NCBI RefSeq assembly: GCF_014466955.1
Contig: NZ_AP023396.1
Location: forward strand, 6,634,001 to 6,698,000
Direction of reading: 5' to 3'
DNA: 64,000 bases
Origin: Nocardia wallacei
GTDB taxonomy: Bacteria > Actinomycetota > Actinomycetes > Mycobacteriales > Mycobacteriaceae
Part shown: positions 51,400 to 59,196 of the stretch, piece by piece
Position numbering within the stretch: the first letter of the stretch is position 1
How the letters are laid out: every line of letters begins with the position of its first letter
The notes under the pieces: generated by a model
What the model was told of the DNA's origin: nothing
The model's database searches: none
The model's input: the letters and a program-made list of their open reading frames with translations, nothing else
Position numbers and translations under genes: made by a program

Positions 51400-52713
51400 T
51401 CACCTCGGTTCGCTGGTGGCGCTTCCGTTCTCGCCCTTCCCCGCACTCGGCTTGCCGAGGAACACGGCGAACAGGGCGGGGCGACGGCGGTGCAGTTCGA
51501 GGCGGCCACCGTCGGCTTCGATGAGGGCGCGGGCCAGGGCGAGGCCGACGCCGGTGGATCCGGCGCCGGAGAAACCGCGGTCGAAGATGTGCGGGGCGAG
51601 ATCGTCGCTGACGCCGTCGCCCTCGTCGGCCACCTCGACGGCCACCAGCGGTTCCCGGTCGGGGCCGCCGTAGACGGTGCGCACCGACACCGTGCAATCG
51701 CCGCCGCCGTGCATCAGGGCGTTGTCGACCAGCACCGCCAGCGCCTCGCGCAACCGGGAGCCGGTCACCGGGGCGGTCAGGGTCGGGTCGCCCGACAGGA
51801 TCAACTTGCGGCCCGCCTCGGTGAACGGGTGCCGCCACTCGGCCACCACGCCGCGCAACTCCTCCACCACGGGCACCGGGTCGCGGTCGGCGGCGCCCTC
51901 GTCGCGGGAGGCGCGCACCAGATCGTCGATGGCCTCGGTCAGGCGGTCGACCTGCGCCATCGCCTCCTCGGCCTCGTGCACCACGTCCGGATCGTCGTGC
52001 ACCGACAGCTCGTCCAGGCGCAATCGCACCGCGGTCAGGCGGCTGCGCAGCTGATGCGAGACGTCGGCGACCAGCGCGTGCTCGCGCTGCAGCCGACCGG
52101 CGATCTCGACGGCGGCCGAATCCAAGACGTCGGACACGCGATCCAGTTCCGTGATGCCGTGCCGCCGGGTGTCCAGCCGGAAGTCGCCGACCGCGATCCG
52201 CGCGGCGCGGGCCGCGACATCGCGCAGCGGATCGGCCACCCGGCGCGCGGTCACCACCGCCACCGCCGCGCCCGCCGCCAGCGAGGCCAGCGCCACCAGC
52301 GCCACCGCACCCACCGCCTGCCGCTGCATCGAATGCATCGGCGCCGCCGGGACTTCCAGCCGCAGCGAACCCGACGTGCCCATGGACAGCGACTCCACCA
52401 CGGGATCGTCCACCTTCGGCACGCCCGCGTCGACGCGCATGGCGGAATCCTCCGGCGTGGGATACACCACCGTGAGCCGCCCGCCCGGCGGGATGAGCGG
52501 CCGCACCGAGCGCAGGTCCAGCGCCCCGTGCACCTGGCCGTCGTCGCGCTCCTGGGCGACGATCTCGACGGCCATCCGGTCCAGCCGCGCGCGCAGGTCG
52601 CCGCGGGTGATATCGGCCACCCACTGCCAGGCGGTGAAACCGAGCGGGATGCCCAGCACCACCGTGGTGAGGGTCAGGGCAGCCAGCATCGACAGCAGAA
52701 TTCGGCGGCGCAT
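51400..52713 (-). CDS. Sensor histidine kinase
   Basis: 437 residues. Two transmembrane helices (about 5-27 and 133-156) flank an extracytoplasmic sensor, followed by HAMP (about 157-205), a HisKA domain with His220 in VADVSHQLRSRLTAVRLRLDEL, and a HATPase domain (N box LVDNALMHGG, G boxes DEGDGV and GAGSTGVGLALARALIE). It phosphorylates the response regulator encoded 7 bp upstream. The signal is unknown. The relatives are TcrY/CssS-type kinases; the C-terminal tail after the HATPase is short. Confidence 0.93.
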   Translation of the reverse strand: MRRRILLSMLAALTLTTVVLGIPLGFTAWQWVADITRGDLRARLDRMAVEIVAQERDDGQVHGALDLRSVRPLIPPGGRLTVVYPTPEDSAMRVDAGVPKVDDPVVESLSMGTSGSLRLEVPAAPMHSMQRQAVGAVALVALASLAAGAAVAVVTARRVADPLRDVAARAARIAVGDFRLDTRRHGITELDRVSDVLDSAAVEIAGRLQREHALVADVSHQLRSRLTAVRLRLDELSVHDDPDVVHEAEEAMAQVDRLTEAIDDLVRASRDEGAADRDPVPVVEELRGVVAEWRHPFTEAGRKLILSGDPTLTAPVTGSRLREALAVLVDNALMHGGGDCTVSVRTVYGGPDREPLVAVEVADEGDGVSDDLAPHIFDRGFSGAGSTGVGLALARALIEADGGRLELHRRRPALFAVFLGKPSAGKGENGSATSEPR

Positions 52714-52720
52714 GGGCTCC

Positions 52721-53398
52721 TCAGTCGGTGTTGAACCGGAAGCCGACGCCGCGGACGGTCACGATCCGGCGCTCGGCCACCGGCCCCTCGTCCCCGATCT
52801 TGCGACGCAGCCAGGACATATGCATATCGAGGGTCTTGGAGCCGCGCAGATCGGCGTCGCCCCACACCTCCCGCAGGATCGTCTCGCGCGGCACCACCTG
52901 ACCGGCCTTGTCCATGAGCACCTTGAGCAGTTCGTACTCCTTGTTGGCCAGGTTCACCTCGTGCCCGTTGACCAGCACCCGGCGCGCCTGCGGCTCCAGC
53001 CGGATGCCACCCACCTCGACCGCCTCGTCACCGATTCCGCTCCGCCGCAACAAGGCCCGCACCCGAGCCAGCAACTCCGCCAGCCGGAACGGTTTGCCCA
53101 CGTAATCGTCCGCGCCGGCGTCCAGGCCGACCACGAAGTCGACCTCGTCGGTGCGCGCGGTGAGCATCAGCACCGCCAGATCCGCGCCGCGCGCCCGCAC
53201 CTGCCGGCACACCTCCAGACCGTCCATGCCGGGCAGGCCGAGATCCAGGATCAGCAGGTCGTGCCCGCCCTCGAGGGCGCGTTGCAGCACCGCGGGACCG
53301 AAGCTCTCCACGGTCACCGAGTAGCCCTCGCGCCCCAGCGCCCGGGAGAGCGGGGCCGCGATGGCCTCGTCGTCTTCGGCCAGCAGTACAGCGGTCAC
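52721..53398 (-). CDS. OmpR-family response regulator
   Basis: 225 residues. Receiver domain with acidic D9/D10, phospho-acceptor Asp52 (ILDLGLPGMDG), Thr80 and Lys102 (GKPFR); C-terminal winged helix (about 128-223, NGHEVNLANKEYELLKVLMDKAGQVVPRETILREVWGDADLRGSKTLDMHMSWLRRKIGDEG...TVRGVGFRF). It is co-transcribed with the kinase gene. Target genes are not evident. The pair is inserted between gtrA and the PH-domain gene relative to the M. tuberculosis order. Confidence 0.95.
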   Translation of the reverse strand: MTAVLLAEDDEAIAAPLSRALGREGYSVTVESFGPAVLQRALEGGHDLLILDLGLPGMDGLEVCRQVRARGADLAVLMLTARTDEVDFVVGLDAGADDYVGKPFRLAELLARVRALLRRSGIGDEAVEVGGIRLEPQARRVLVNGHEVNLANKEYELLKVLMDKAGQVVPRETILREVWGDADLRGSKTLDMHMSWLRRKIGDEGPVAERRIVTVRGVGFRFNTD

Positions 53399-53423
53399 GC
53401 TCCAAGATTACGCAGCCGCGGCG

Positions 53424-53957
53424 CTAACGATGGCCGGACCGGCCGCGGTCGTAGGGCGGGCTGTGCGGATTGTCGAAGACCTCGTGGTACAGCAGCGCGT
53501 GCACCTTCTGAACCTGCGGGATGTCGTCGTACTCCAGCGGATCGCCGGAGGCCGCGTCGATGATCAGGGTGCCGGTGCCGAGCAGGCGGTCGAAAAGCCC
53601 GTGCCGGAACTGGATATTGGCGATCCGGTTCATCGGGATGTCGATGCCGGTGTGGGTGAGGACACCCTCGCGGACCAGCACGCGCCGATCGGTGATGATG
53701 AAATGCGTTGACTTCCATCGGAGTACGGGCGCCGCGCAGCGCCACAGCAGCAGCCCCACCCAGATCGCCACGACGGCGACGAGCACGGCGGTGCGGGCGG
53801 TGGCCTCGGTGTTGCGGTAGGCGAAGCCCCCGGCGAACCCGGCGACGGCCGTGGCCACGATCAGCGTGATCGCGGGCCAGAACAACATCTTCCAATGCGG
53901 ATGACGGTGCAGCAGCAACCGCTCCTCGGGTGCGAGCAGCTCCTCCGGGTAGCCCAT
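53424..53957 (-). CDS. PH-domain membrane protein (Rv3278c-like)
   Basis: 177 residues. LLAPEERLLLHRHPHWKMLFWPA leads into two hydrophobic helices (about 24-46 and 55-73), then a bacterial PH domain (KSTHFIITDRRVLVREGVLTHTGIDIPMNRIANIQFRHGLFDRLLGTGTLIIDAASGDPLEYDDIPQVQKVHALLYH). The same family and position occur in M. tuberculosis Rv3278c, next to birA. Role unknown, presumably at the membrane. Confidence 0.9.
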   Translation of the reverse strand: MGYPEELLAPEERLLLHRHPHWKMLFWPAITLIVATAVAGFAGGFAYRNTEATARTAVLVAVVAIWVGLLLWRCAAPVLRWKSTHFIITDRRVLVREGVLTHTGIDIPMNRIANIQFRHGLFDRLLGTGTLIIDAASGDPLEYDDIPQVQKVHALLYHEVFDNPHSPPYDRGRSGHR

Positions 53958-54011
53958 ACGCGAACCCTACCGCGTGAAGATGCGAATTTTCCTGACAGCG
54001 AACGTCGTTGT

Positions 54012-54028
54012 GCTGCACAATTTGCAGC
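54012..54028. promoter_or_regulatory. Inverted repeat upstream of desaturase gene
   Basis: GCTGCA-N5-TGCAGC, perfect 6-bp arms, about 130 bp before the desaturase start. It may be an operator; no regulator gene is adjacent. Confidence 0.4.
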
Positions 54029-54155
54029 TACCGCGACGCAGCCACGTGACGTCGGCACGACGCACGGACGGCCCGCGCGGATCTCGATCGCTCTTTCTGC
54101 AGCACCGAAGTACCACCCGGCTTTTTCCTGTCGATTTGCGATAGCGGAGGCGTGC

Positions 54156-55106
54156 GTGACCGAGGAACTGACTCAGCTGGAAATACTGCGCGAGCTCGAG
54201 CCGGTGGCCGAGCAGAACCTGAACAGGCATCTGTCCATGGCCAAGGACTGGCACCCACACGACTACATACCGTGGGACCAGGGCCGCAACTTCGCCGCCA
54301 TGGGCGGAGTGGACTGGGAGCCCGAGCAATCCACGCTGAGCGAGGTCGCCCGGATCGCGATGATCACCAACCTGCTGACCGAGGACAATCTGCCCTCCTA
54401 CCACCGCGAGATCTCCGAGAACTTCTCCCAGGACGGCGCCTGGGGCACCTGGGTCGGCCGCTGGACCGCCGAGGAGAATCGTCACGGCATCGTGATCCGC
54501 GACTACCTCGTGGTCACCCGCGGCGTGGACCCGGTCGCGCTCGAACAGGCACGGATGATCCACATGACCACCGGCGCCCACTCGCCCGACGACTGGGGCG
54601 GATTCCTGGAGAACGTCGCCTACGTGACCTTCCAGGAGCTGGCCACCCGGGTCAGCCACCGCAACACCGGCCGGGTCTGCGACGACCCGGTCGCCGACCG
54701 CATGCTGCAGCGCGTCGCCGCCGACGAGAACCTGCACATGATCTTCTACCGGACGCTGTGCGCCGCAGGACTGGATCTGGTGCCCGACCAGGCGCTCGAG
54801 GCGATCGTCAAGGTGCTCACCAACTTCACCATGCCCGGCTACGGCATGCCCGACTTCCGCCGCAACGGCGCCATGATGGCCAAGCACGGCATCTACGACC
54901 TGCGCCAGCATCACGAGGAAGTGGTCGCCCCGGTGCTGAAGAACTGGAACATCTTCGGGCGCAACGATTTCGGGCCGCGCGGCGAGCAGGCCCGGGAGCG
55001 GCTCGCGGCCTACCTGGAGAAGCTGGCGGCGGACGTGGTCAAGTTCGAGGAGCAGCGCGATCGGCTGCTGGCGCGCGAACGAGCACGTGAACTCGCACTG
55101 GTGTAG
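54156..55106 (+). CDS. Acyl-[ACP] desaturase (DesA-type)
   Basis: 316 residues of the ferritin-like di-iron FA_desaturase_2 family, near mycobacterial DesA1/DesA2. Iron-ligand motifs are EENRHG (about 107-112) and DENLHM (about 190-195), with further ligands in DNLPSYHREI and FQELATRVSH. It introduces a double bond into acyl-ACP with oxygen and ferredoxin, in mycolic or oleic acid synthesis. The GTG at 54156 is chosen because GCGGAGG lies at 54144-54150. A bidirectional terminator separates it from convergent birA. Confidence 0.92.
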   Translation: MTEELTQLEILRELEPVAEQNLNRHLSMAKDWHPHDYIPWDQGRNFAAMGGVDWEPEQSTLSEVARIAMITNLLTEDNLPSYHREISENFSQDGAWGTWVGRWTAEENRHGIVIRDYLVVTRGVDPVALEQARMIHMTTGAHSPDDWGGFLENVAYVTFQELATRVSHRNTGRVCDDPVADRMLQRVAADENLHMIFYRTLCAAGLDLVPDQALEAIVKVLTNFTMPGYGMPDFRRNGAMMAKHGIYDLRQHHEEVVAPVLKNWNIFGRNDFGPRGEQARERLAAYLEKLAADVVKFEEQRDRLLARERARELALV

Positions 55107-55113
55107 TACCAGT

Positions 55114-55136
55114 AACCCGCTGCGCCGCAGCGGGTT
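55114..55136. terminator. Bidirectional terminator between desaturase and birA
   Basis: AACCCGCTGC (55114-55123) and its complement (55127-55136) with a 3-nt loop, in the 30-bp gap between convergent genes; short T/A runs at the ends suit both directions. Confidence 0.8.
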
Positions 55137-55937
55137 TCAGACTTGCGCCCGCAGATGGGTGACGTCGCCCGCCGACACCGCCCGGTCGCCGATCAGCAAC
55201 CGCCCCTGACCGTCCACGTCGGTGGCGGTTCCGGTCAGCACCTCGCCGCCGGGCAGCTCCGCGCGCACGGATGCGCCGAGAGTGGCGCAGCGCGTACGGT
55301 ACTCGCGGGCCAGGCCGGAGGGGTCCCATCCGGCGGCACGCCACGCGGTGAAATATCCGGCGAACTCCCGCAGCATCGAGAGCACCAGTGCGGTGCGGTC
55401 GACCTCGGGAGCACCGGCGAGGACCAGCGATGTGGCGTGCGGCACCGGCAGCTCGTCCTCGGTCAGGCTGACGTTGAGGCCGATGCCGAGCACCACCACC
55501 GGTCCGTCCGGTCCGGCCGCGACCTCGGCCAGGATGCCCGCGGTCTTACGACCGTCGATCAGGACATCGTTGGGCCATTTCAGGTCCGCCCGCAGGCCGG
55601 TGGTGTCGCGCACCGCGTCCACCGTCGCCACGCCCGCCAGCAGCGGCAGCCAGCCCAGTGCCGACGGGTCGACGCCGCCCAGCCGCAGCAGCACCGACAT
55701 CGCGATCTGGGCCCGCGGCGGGCTCACGAACACGCGATCGTGCCGGCCGCGGCCGGTGCGCTGCGTCTCCGCGACCAGCACGCGGCCGTCGGCATCCGGG
55801 TCGTCGGCCAGCGCCAGCAGGTCGGCGTTGGTGGAACCGGTCGCCTCCACCACGTCGATGCGGGAGAACAACGACAACTCCGGGAGTTCGGCGACGCTAC
55901 GCCGCAGCAGTCCCGAATCCAATGGTGGCCTCTGCAT
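55137..55937 (-). CDS. birA: Biotin-[acetyl-CoA-carboxylase] ligase
   Basis: 266 residues of the class I type without an N-terminal repressor domain. GRGRHDRVFVSPP (biotinoyl-AMP loop), LKWPNDVLIDGRKTAGIL and LGIGLNVSLTEDELP are diagnostic. It attaches biotin to Lys571 of AccA3, encoded 3 kb away. Placement next to the PH-domain gene and acc genes matches M. tuberculosis Rv3279c. Confidence 0.95.
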   Translation of the reverse strand: MQRPPLDSGLLRRSVAELPELSLFSRIDVVEATGSTNADLLALADDPDADGRVLVAETQRTGRGRHDRVFVSPPRAQIAMSVLLRLGGVDPSALGWLPLLAGVATVDAVRDTTGLRADLKWPNDVLIDGRKTAGILAEVAAGPDGPVVVLGIGLNVSLTEDELPVPHATSLVLAGAPEVDRTALVLSMLREFAGYFTAWRAAGWDPSGLAREYRTRCATLGASVRAELPGGEVLTGTATDVDGQGRLLIGDRAVSAGDVTHLRAQV

Positions 55938-55970
55938 TCCCGCAGGTTACTACTGGCCGGGGCACGGGCT

Positions 55971-56162
55971 TCAGGCGATGAGGCAATACTCGCCGAGCTG
56001 TGCGGATACCGCCATCGCATCGGCATCGTCGCGATCGTCGTCTCGCTCGGTGGCCTCCCGCCAGGTCTCGGGGTCGACCACGGTCGGTTCCGGTTCACGA
56101 GCCGGCCTGGTCCACACCGCGGCGACGGCTCTCTCGGCGACTGTCCTGCTCCACTCCCACAT
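55971..56162 (-). CDS. Small hypothetical protein
   Basis: 63 residues from ATG 56162, with GGGGAG about 6 nt upstream; a TTG at 56186 would add eight residues. The N-terminal half is basic (MWEWSRTVAERAVAAVWTRPAR) and the middle is strongly acidic (EATERDDDRDDADA). I recognise no family. It lies upstream of birA on the same strand, 33 bp away. Confidence 0.45.
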   Translation of the reverse strand: MWEWSRTVAERAVAAVWTRPAREPEPTVVDPETWREATERDDDRDDADAMAVSAQLGEYCLIA

Positions 56163-56302
56163 GTTGCGCTCCCCTGCGCTCGACAACCGGGGGTATTCAC
56201 CGTAACCCGATGAATCGGCATCGCGACAGTGAATATTCGGCGGAACACTCTCGGAGATGAACCGAAACCGTTGCCGCCCAACGATTTCGGAGCGGAAAGA
56301 GG
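56163..56302. other. Intergenic spacer
   Basis: 140 bp. A GAATATTC palindrome near 56232 is the only notable element; no gene is visible. Confidence 0.35.
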
Positions 56303-56644
56303 TTATGGGATCGGTCGCAGCCCGAGCGCTCCCGCGACGAAACGCCGCACGGCCTGCTCGCCGGAAGCCAATGCGCCGTCGTAGCTCTCGCGGGCCCAGC
56401 CCGAAATGCCCGCGGTGCCATCGGGATTCGGCGTGACGACGATTTCGGCCACCAGCTCCGCGGTGGTCGGCTCACATACCGCCCACGAGTAGTGGGTCTC
56501 CGCGGCCCAGTCGTGAGCGCGGCGGGCCACGTACTCCGGATCGGTGATGCCACCATCGGCCAGGGCCGGGCGGTCATCGATGCGGTCGTCGGCGCGCAGA
56601 GCACGCAGGTACCAGCCGCCCGCGTTGATTTCGATCGGCTCCAC
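56303..56644 (-). CDS. Truncated GNAT-like acetyltransferase fragment
   Basis: 113 residues from GTG 56644, which overlaps the upstream stop as TAGTG. The sequence (GGWYLRALRADDRIDDRPAL...YVARRAHDWAAETHYSWAVCEPTTAELVAEIVVTPNPDGTAGISGWARESYDGALASGEQAVRRFVAGALGLRPI) resembles the first two-thirds of RimJ/RimL-type GNAT domains, ending where the last strand and helix would normally follow (GLHRV...). The usual acetyl-CoA loop (RGxG) is replaced by YDGALASG. It may be a degenerate or specialised acetyltransferase. Alternative longer starts overlap the upstream gene. Confidence 0.55.
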   Translation of the reverse strand: MEPIEINAGGWYLRALRADDRIDDRPALADGGITDPEYVARRAHDWAAETHYSWAVCEPTTAELVAEIVVTPNPDGTAGISGWARESYDGALASGEQAVRRFVAGALGLRPIP

Positions 56645-57150
56645 TACCGGCCCCGCCGCCGGTTGCGATACTGCTGCCGGAGTTCGCGGGCCTGCTGCTT
56701 CATCTCCCGGCGGTGCTGCTCGATCTCCAGACGATGCGCCTCGGCCTCCAGGCGATGTTCGGCCAGGATCTCGTGGCGACGCCGACCGCCGCCGCGCGCG
56801 ACCGACCCGATCAGGATGCCCGCGGCCGGGATCATCAAGAACCAGAGCCAACTGCCGGTGGTGAAGAACAGCACCAGCGCCACGATGACGGTGAGGCCCA
56901 TCGCGGGGCCGCGCACCTGCGGCCGACCCCCCGGCCGGGGCCGCGGCGGGCCGGGCTCGTCGGCCACCGGCTGCGGCAGGTCGGCGAACACCTGCACGAG
57001 ATCACCGCGCGTCACCGCCGCGGCGATCACGCCGCTGCGTTCGTCGAACTCCGCCACCGAGAGCCGCCCGGCGGCGAAATGCTGCGAGAGCTGCTCCATG
57101 GCCTTTTCGCGCTCCGCGGTACCGATGCGGATGTCGGGAGAGTCAGCCAT
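56644..57150 (-). CDS. DUF1707 membrane protein with C-terminal coiled coil
   Basis: 168 residues. A DUF1707 domain (about 5-58, IRIGTAEREKAMEQLSQHFAAGRLSVAEFDERSGVIAAAVTRGDLVQVFADLP) is followed by a Pro/Arg-rich linker, two hydrophobic helices (about 82-97 and 99-115) and an Arg/Glu/His-rich coiled coil (about 125-165). DUF1707 proteins are common in actinobacteria and their function is unclear. A TAATCT box 6 nt before the ATG suggests a leaderless message. It diverges from the Ser/Thr kinase gene, with a 76-bp gap to the kinase leader ORF. Confidence 0.85.
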   Translation of the reverse strand: MADSPDIRIGTAEREKAMEQLSQHFAAGRLSVAEFDERSGVIAAAVTRGDLVQVFADLPQPVADEPGPPRPRPGGRPQVRGPAMGLTVIVALVLFFTTGSWLWFLMIPAAGILIGSVARGGGRRRHEILAEHRLEAEAHRLEIEQHRREMKQQARELRQQYRNRRRGR

Positions 57151-57156
57151 GACACG

Positions 57157-57162
57157 AGATTA
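57157..57162 (-). promoter_or_regulatory. -10 box, leaderless DUF1707 gene
   Basis: TAATCT on the minus strand, 6 nt before ATG 57150. Confidence 0.5.
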
Positions 57163-57214
57163 GCGCTTCCCACTGTCGCACGGCCCACACTGGTCTCGTG
57201 CGGTGACGCCGGTT

Positions 57215-57220
57215 TAGGGT
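57215..57220 (+). promoter_or_regulatory. -10 box for the kinase leader ORF
   Basis: TAGGGT 6 nt before the ATG at 57227, predicting a transcript that begins at or near that ATG. Confidence 0.5.
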
Positions 57221-57226
57221 CGAACC

Positions 57227-57268
57227 ATGTTCCGGCAGCGCGGCACCCGTCTCTCGTGGAGGCGCTGA
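57227..57268 (+). CDS. 13-codon leader ORF upstream of the kinase
   Basis: ATG 57227 encodes MFRQRGTRLSWRR and stops with TGA at 57266-57268, whose last base is the first base of the kinase ATG (TGATG). Five of thirteen residues are arginine. With a -10 box 6 nt upstream, it would be the first translated codon of a leaderless message and would hand ribosomes to the kinase start by termination-reinitiation. Whether the peptide itself matters is unknown. Confidence 0.45.
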   Translation: MFRQRGTRLSWRR

Positions 57269-59043
57269 TGGCGGCGCGGACGTTCGGCAAATATCGGCTC
57301 GACCGGATGATCGGGCGGGGTTCGGTCGGTGAGGTGTGGCTGGCCCGCGACACGGTCGCCGATCGGTCCGTGGCGCTGAAGATCCTCACCATCACCGCGG
57401 CCGAGGACCCGGACTACCGGCGGCGGTTCGAGCGGGAGGCGCGCATCGGCGCGAGCCTGAGCAATCCGCACATCGTGCCGATCCACGACTTCGGTGAGCA
57501 GGACGGGCGGCTGTTCCTGGACATGGCGCACGTGCCCGGCACCGATCTGGCCAGGCGACTGCGGCCCGGGCCGATCGGGGTGCCCGAGGCCGTCGACATC
57601 GTCTCCCAGATCGCCGAGGCCCTCGACGCGGCGCATGCGGCCGGGCTGATTCATCGCGATGTCAAACCCGCCAACATCATCGTGCACGCGAGCGGTTTCG
57701 CGTACCTCATCGATTTCGGCATCGCGCGGGCGCCGAATCAGACCACCATCACCGCAACGGGTTTCACGGTGGGCACGCTGGCCTACATGGCCCCGGAACG
57801 ATTCACCGGCCAAGCCGACGCCCGCTCGGACATCTACTCGCTGGCCTGCGTGCTGTTCGAATGTCTCACCGCCCAGCGGCCGTTCGGCGACACCGACCCC
57901 GTCCAGCAACTACACGCTCACCTCCGCGCGGACCCCCCGCGTCCCTCGGCCGACAATCCCGCCATCCCGCAGGCCCTGGACGCCGTCATCGCCCGCGGCA
58001 TGGCCAAGAACGCCGAGAACCGCTACGCCACCGCCGGCGACCTGGCCGCCGCCGCCCGCGCGGCCATCGACATGCCCCACCCCGTCCCCCGTACTCCTCC
58101 GCTGGCCGAGCAATCCGGACCCGCCACCCGGGCAACGGGCCAACCCGCGTCCCCTTGGTCCTCCGCCTCGGAATCCACATCCGCGCTACCGTCCGGCACC
58201 GGCACACCCGGCCGGCCCGTCCGCCCAACCCGTGCGTTTCCGGAAACACCACCGGCACAAGCGAACTCCCCCGCACAATCGCTCGCTCCCGCCGCCTCGC
58301 AGGGGGCCGCGCCGGGGCACCCACAGCCGCCTCCGCAAGGTTACGCGGAGCCGCACGGGCCGAGCCGACCGCTACCTCCCACTCGCGCGATGCCGGACAG
58401 CCCGGTCGACGCCGCCGGGCGACCGTTGCGTCCCACTCGCGTCATGCCGAACGATCCAGCCGCGCAAGCGGATTCGCGTAGCCCGGTCGATTCGGCCGGG
58501 CGGCCGCTGCGGGCCACCCGGGTCATGCCGAACGATCCGGTCGATGGGGCGGGGCAGTCGGCGCATTCCACTCGGGTAATGCCGGACGAGCAGGTCGATT
58601 CGGCCGGGCGGCCCCTGCGGCCCACTCGCGTCATGCCCGGGCCCGGTGGGGGCCGAGCGCCGTGGCGGCCGGGCGGAGCCGGGGGTGGCACGGCTCGGCA
58701 GCCGGTCCGGCCCGAGCCGCGACAGCGGTCGGTGGTCAAGATCGCCACCGTGGTGGTGGGTGTGGCCGTGCTCGGGTTCGCCCTCGTCGCGGCGTGCACT
58801 GCGGTACTGACGCAGGGTGGCGGCGGGCAGCCCGGGCGGCAGCCCGCCGGATCCGTGACCGCGACGGCCGAGCCGCGGGCAACCACCGCCCCGCCGACGG
58901 GCAAGGACTGGCCCCCGCCGGGATACACCCTGCCGTTCCCCACCGAATTCCCGACCTCGTTCCAATTCCCGATCCCCACACTGCAATTCCCCGCCCCGCA
59001 GTCCCACAAGCCGAACAAGGAAGACAAGAAGCAGGAACGCTGA
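57268..59043 (+). CDS. Membrane-anchored Ser/Thr protein kinase with TRxMP repeats
   Basis: 591 residues. A PknB-type kinase domain (about 8-268) has Gly loop GRGSVGEVW, Lys38, HRDVKPANI (Asp131), DFG (Asp149) and APERF. A Pro-rich juxtamembrane region (about 270-485) holds six T-R-[AV]-[MF]-P motifs, mostly in repeats of about 22 residues (AGRPLRPTRVMPNDPVD). One transmembrane helix (about 491-512) and a Pro/Phe-rich extracytoplasmic tail follow, without PASTA repeats. The ATG at 57268 has GGAGG at 57258-57262. The repeated threonines could be autophosphorylation or FHA-docking sites. Confidence 0.92.
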   Translation: MAARTFGKYRLDRMIGRGSVGEVWLARDTVADRSVALKILTITAAEDPDYRRRFEREARIGASLSNPHIVPIHDFGEQDGRLFLDMAHVPGTDLARRLRPGPIGVPEAVDIVSQIAEALDAAHAAGLIHRDVKPANIIVHASGFAYLIDFGIARAPNQTTITATGFTVGTLAYMAPERFTGQADARSDIYSLACVLFECLTAQRPFGDTDPVQQLHAHLRADPPRPSADNPAIPQALDAVIARGMAKNAENRYATAGDLAAAARAAIDMPHPVPRTPPLAEQSGPATRATGQPASPWSSASESTSALPSGTGTPGRPVRPTRAFPETPPAQANSPAQSLAPAASQGAAPGHPQPPPQGYAEPHGPSRPLPPTRAMPDSPVDAAGRPLRPTRVMPNDPAAQADSRSPVDSAGRPLRATRVMPNDPVDGAGQSAHSTRVMPDEQVDSAGRPLRPTRVMPGPGGGRAPWRPGGAGGGTARQPVRPEPRQRSVVKIATVVVGVAVLGFALVAACTAVLTQGGGGQPGRQPAGSVTATAEPRATTAPPTGKDWPPPGYTLPFPTEFPTSFQFPIPTLQFPAPQSHKPNKEDKKQER

Positions 59044-59145
59044 AATTCCCTGTCCGACAATCGACCTCGAGCCAGACGAGACGGAGGACGAGAAGCGACA
59101 TCGCTATGGCGGTTCCGGCCGATGGCAAGAGAGTGGCCCACAGCA

Positions 59146-59181
59146 GAAGGCCCGGCCGCTACACGAGCGCGCCGGGCCTTC
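59146..59181. terminator. Bidirectional hairpin between kinase and accA3
   Basis: Eleven-base arms (59146-59156 and 59171-59181) with an inner CGCT/AGCG pairing, 16 bp past the accA3 stop and about 100 bp past the kinase stop. The remainder of this 153-bp gap shows nothing recognisable. Confidence 0.75.
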
Positions 59182-59196
59182 CGAAGGTGTTGTCGC

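Noticed and set aside
56303..56851. Longer 182-codon version of the GNAT-like fragment
   Set aside because: Its first 68 residues are antisense-like Arg/Pro/Gly sequence overlapping the DUF1707 gene; GTG 56644 with the TAGTG overlap is a better start.
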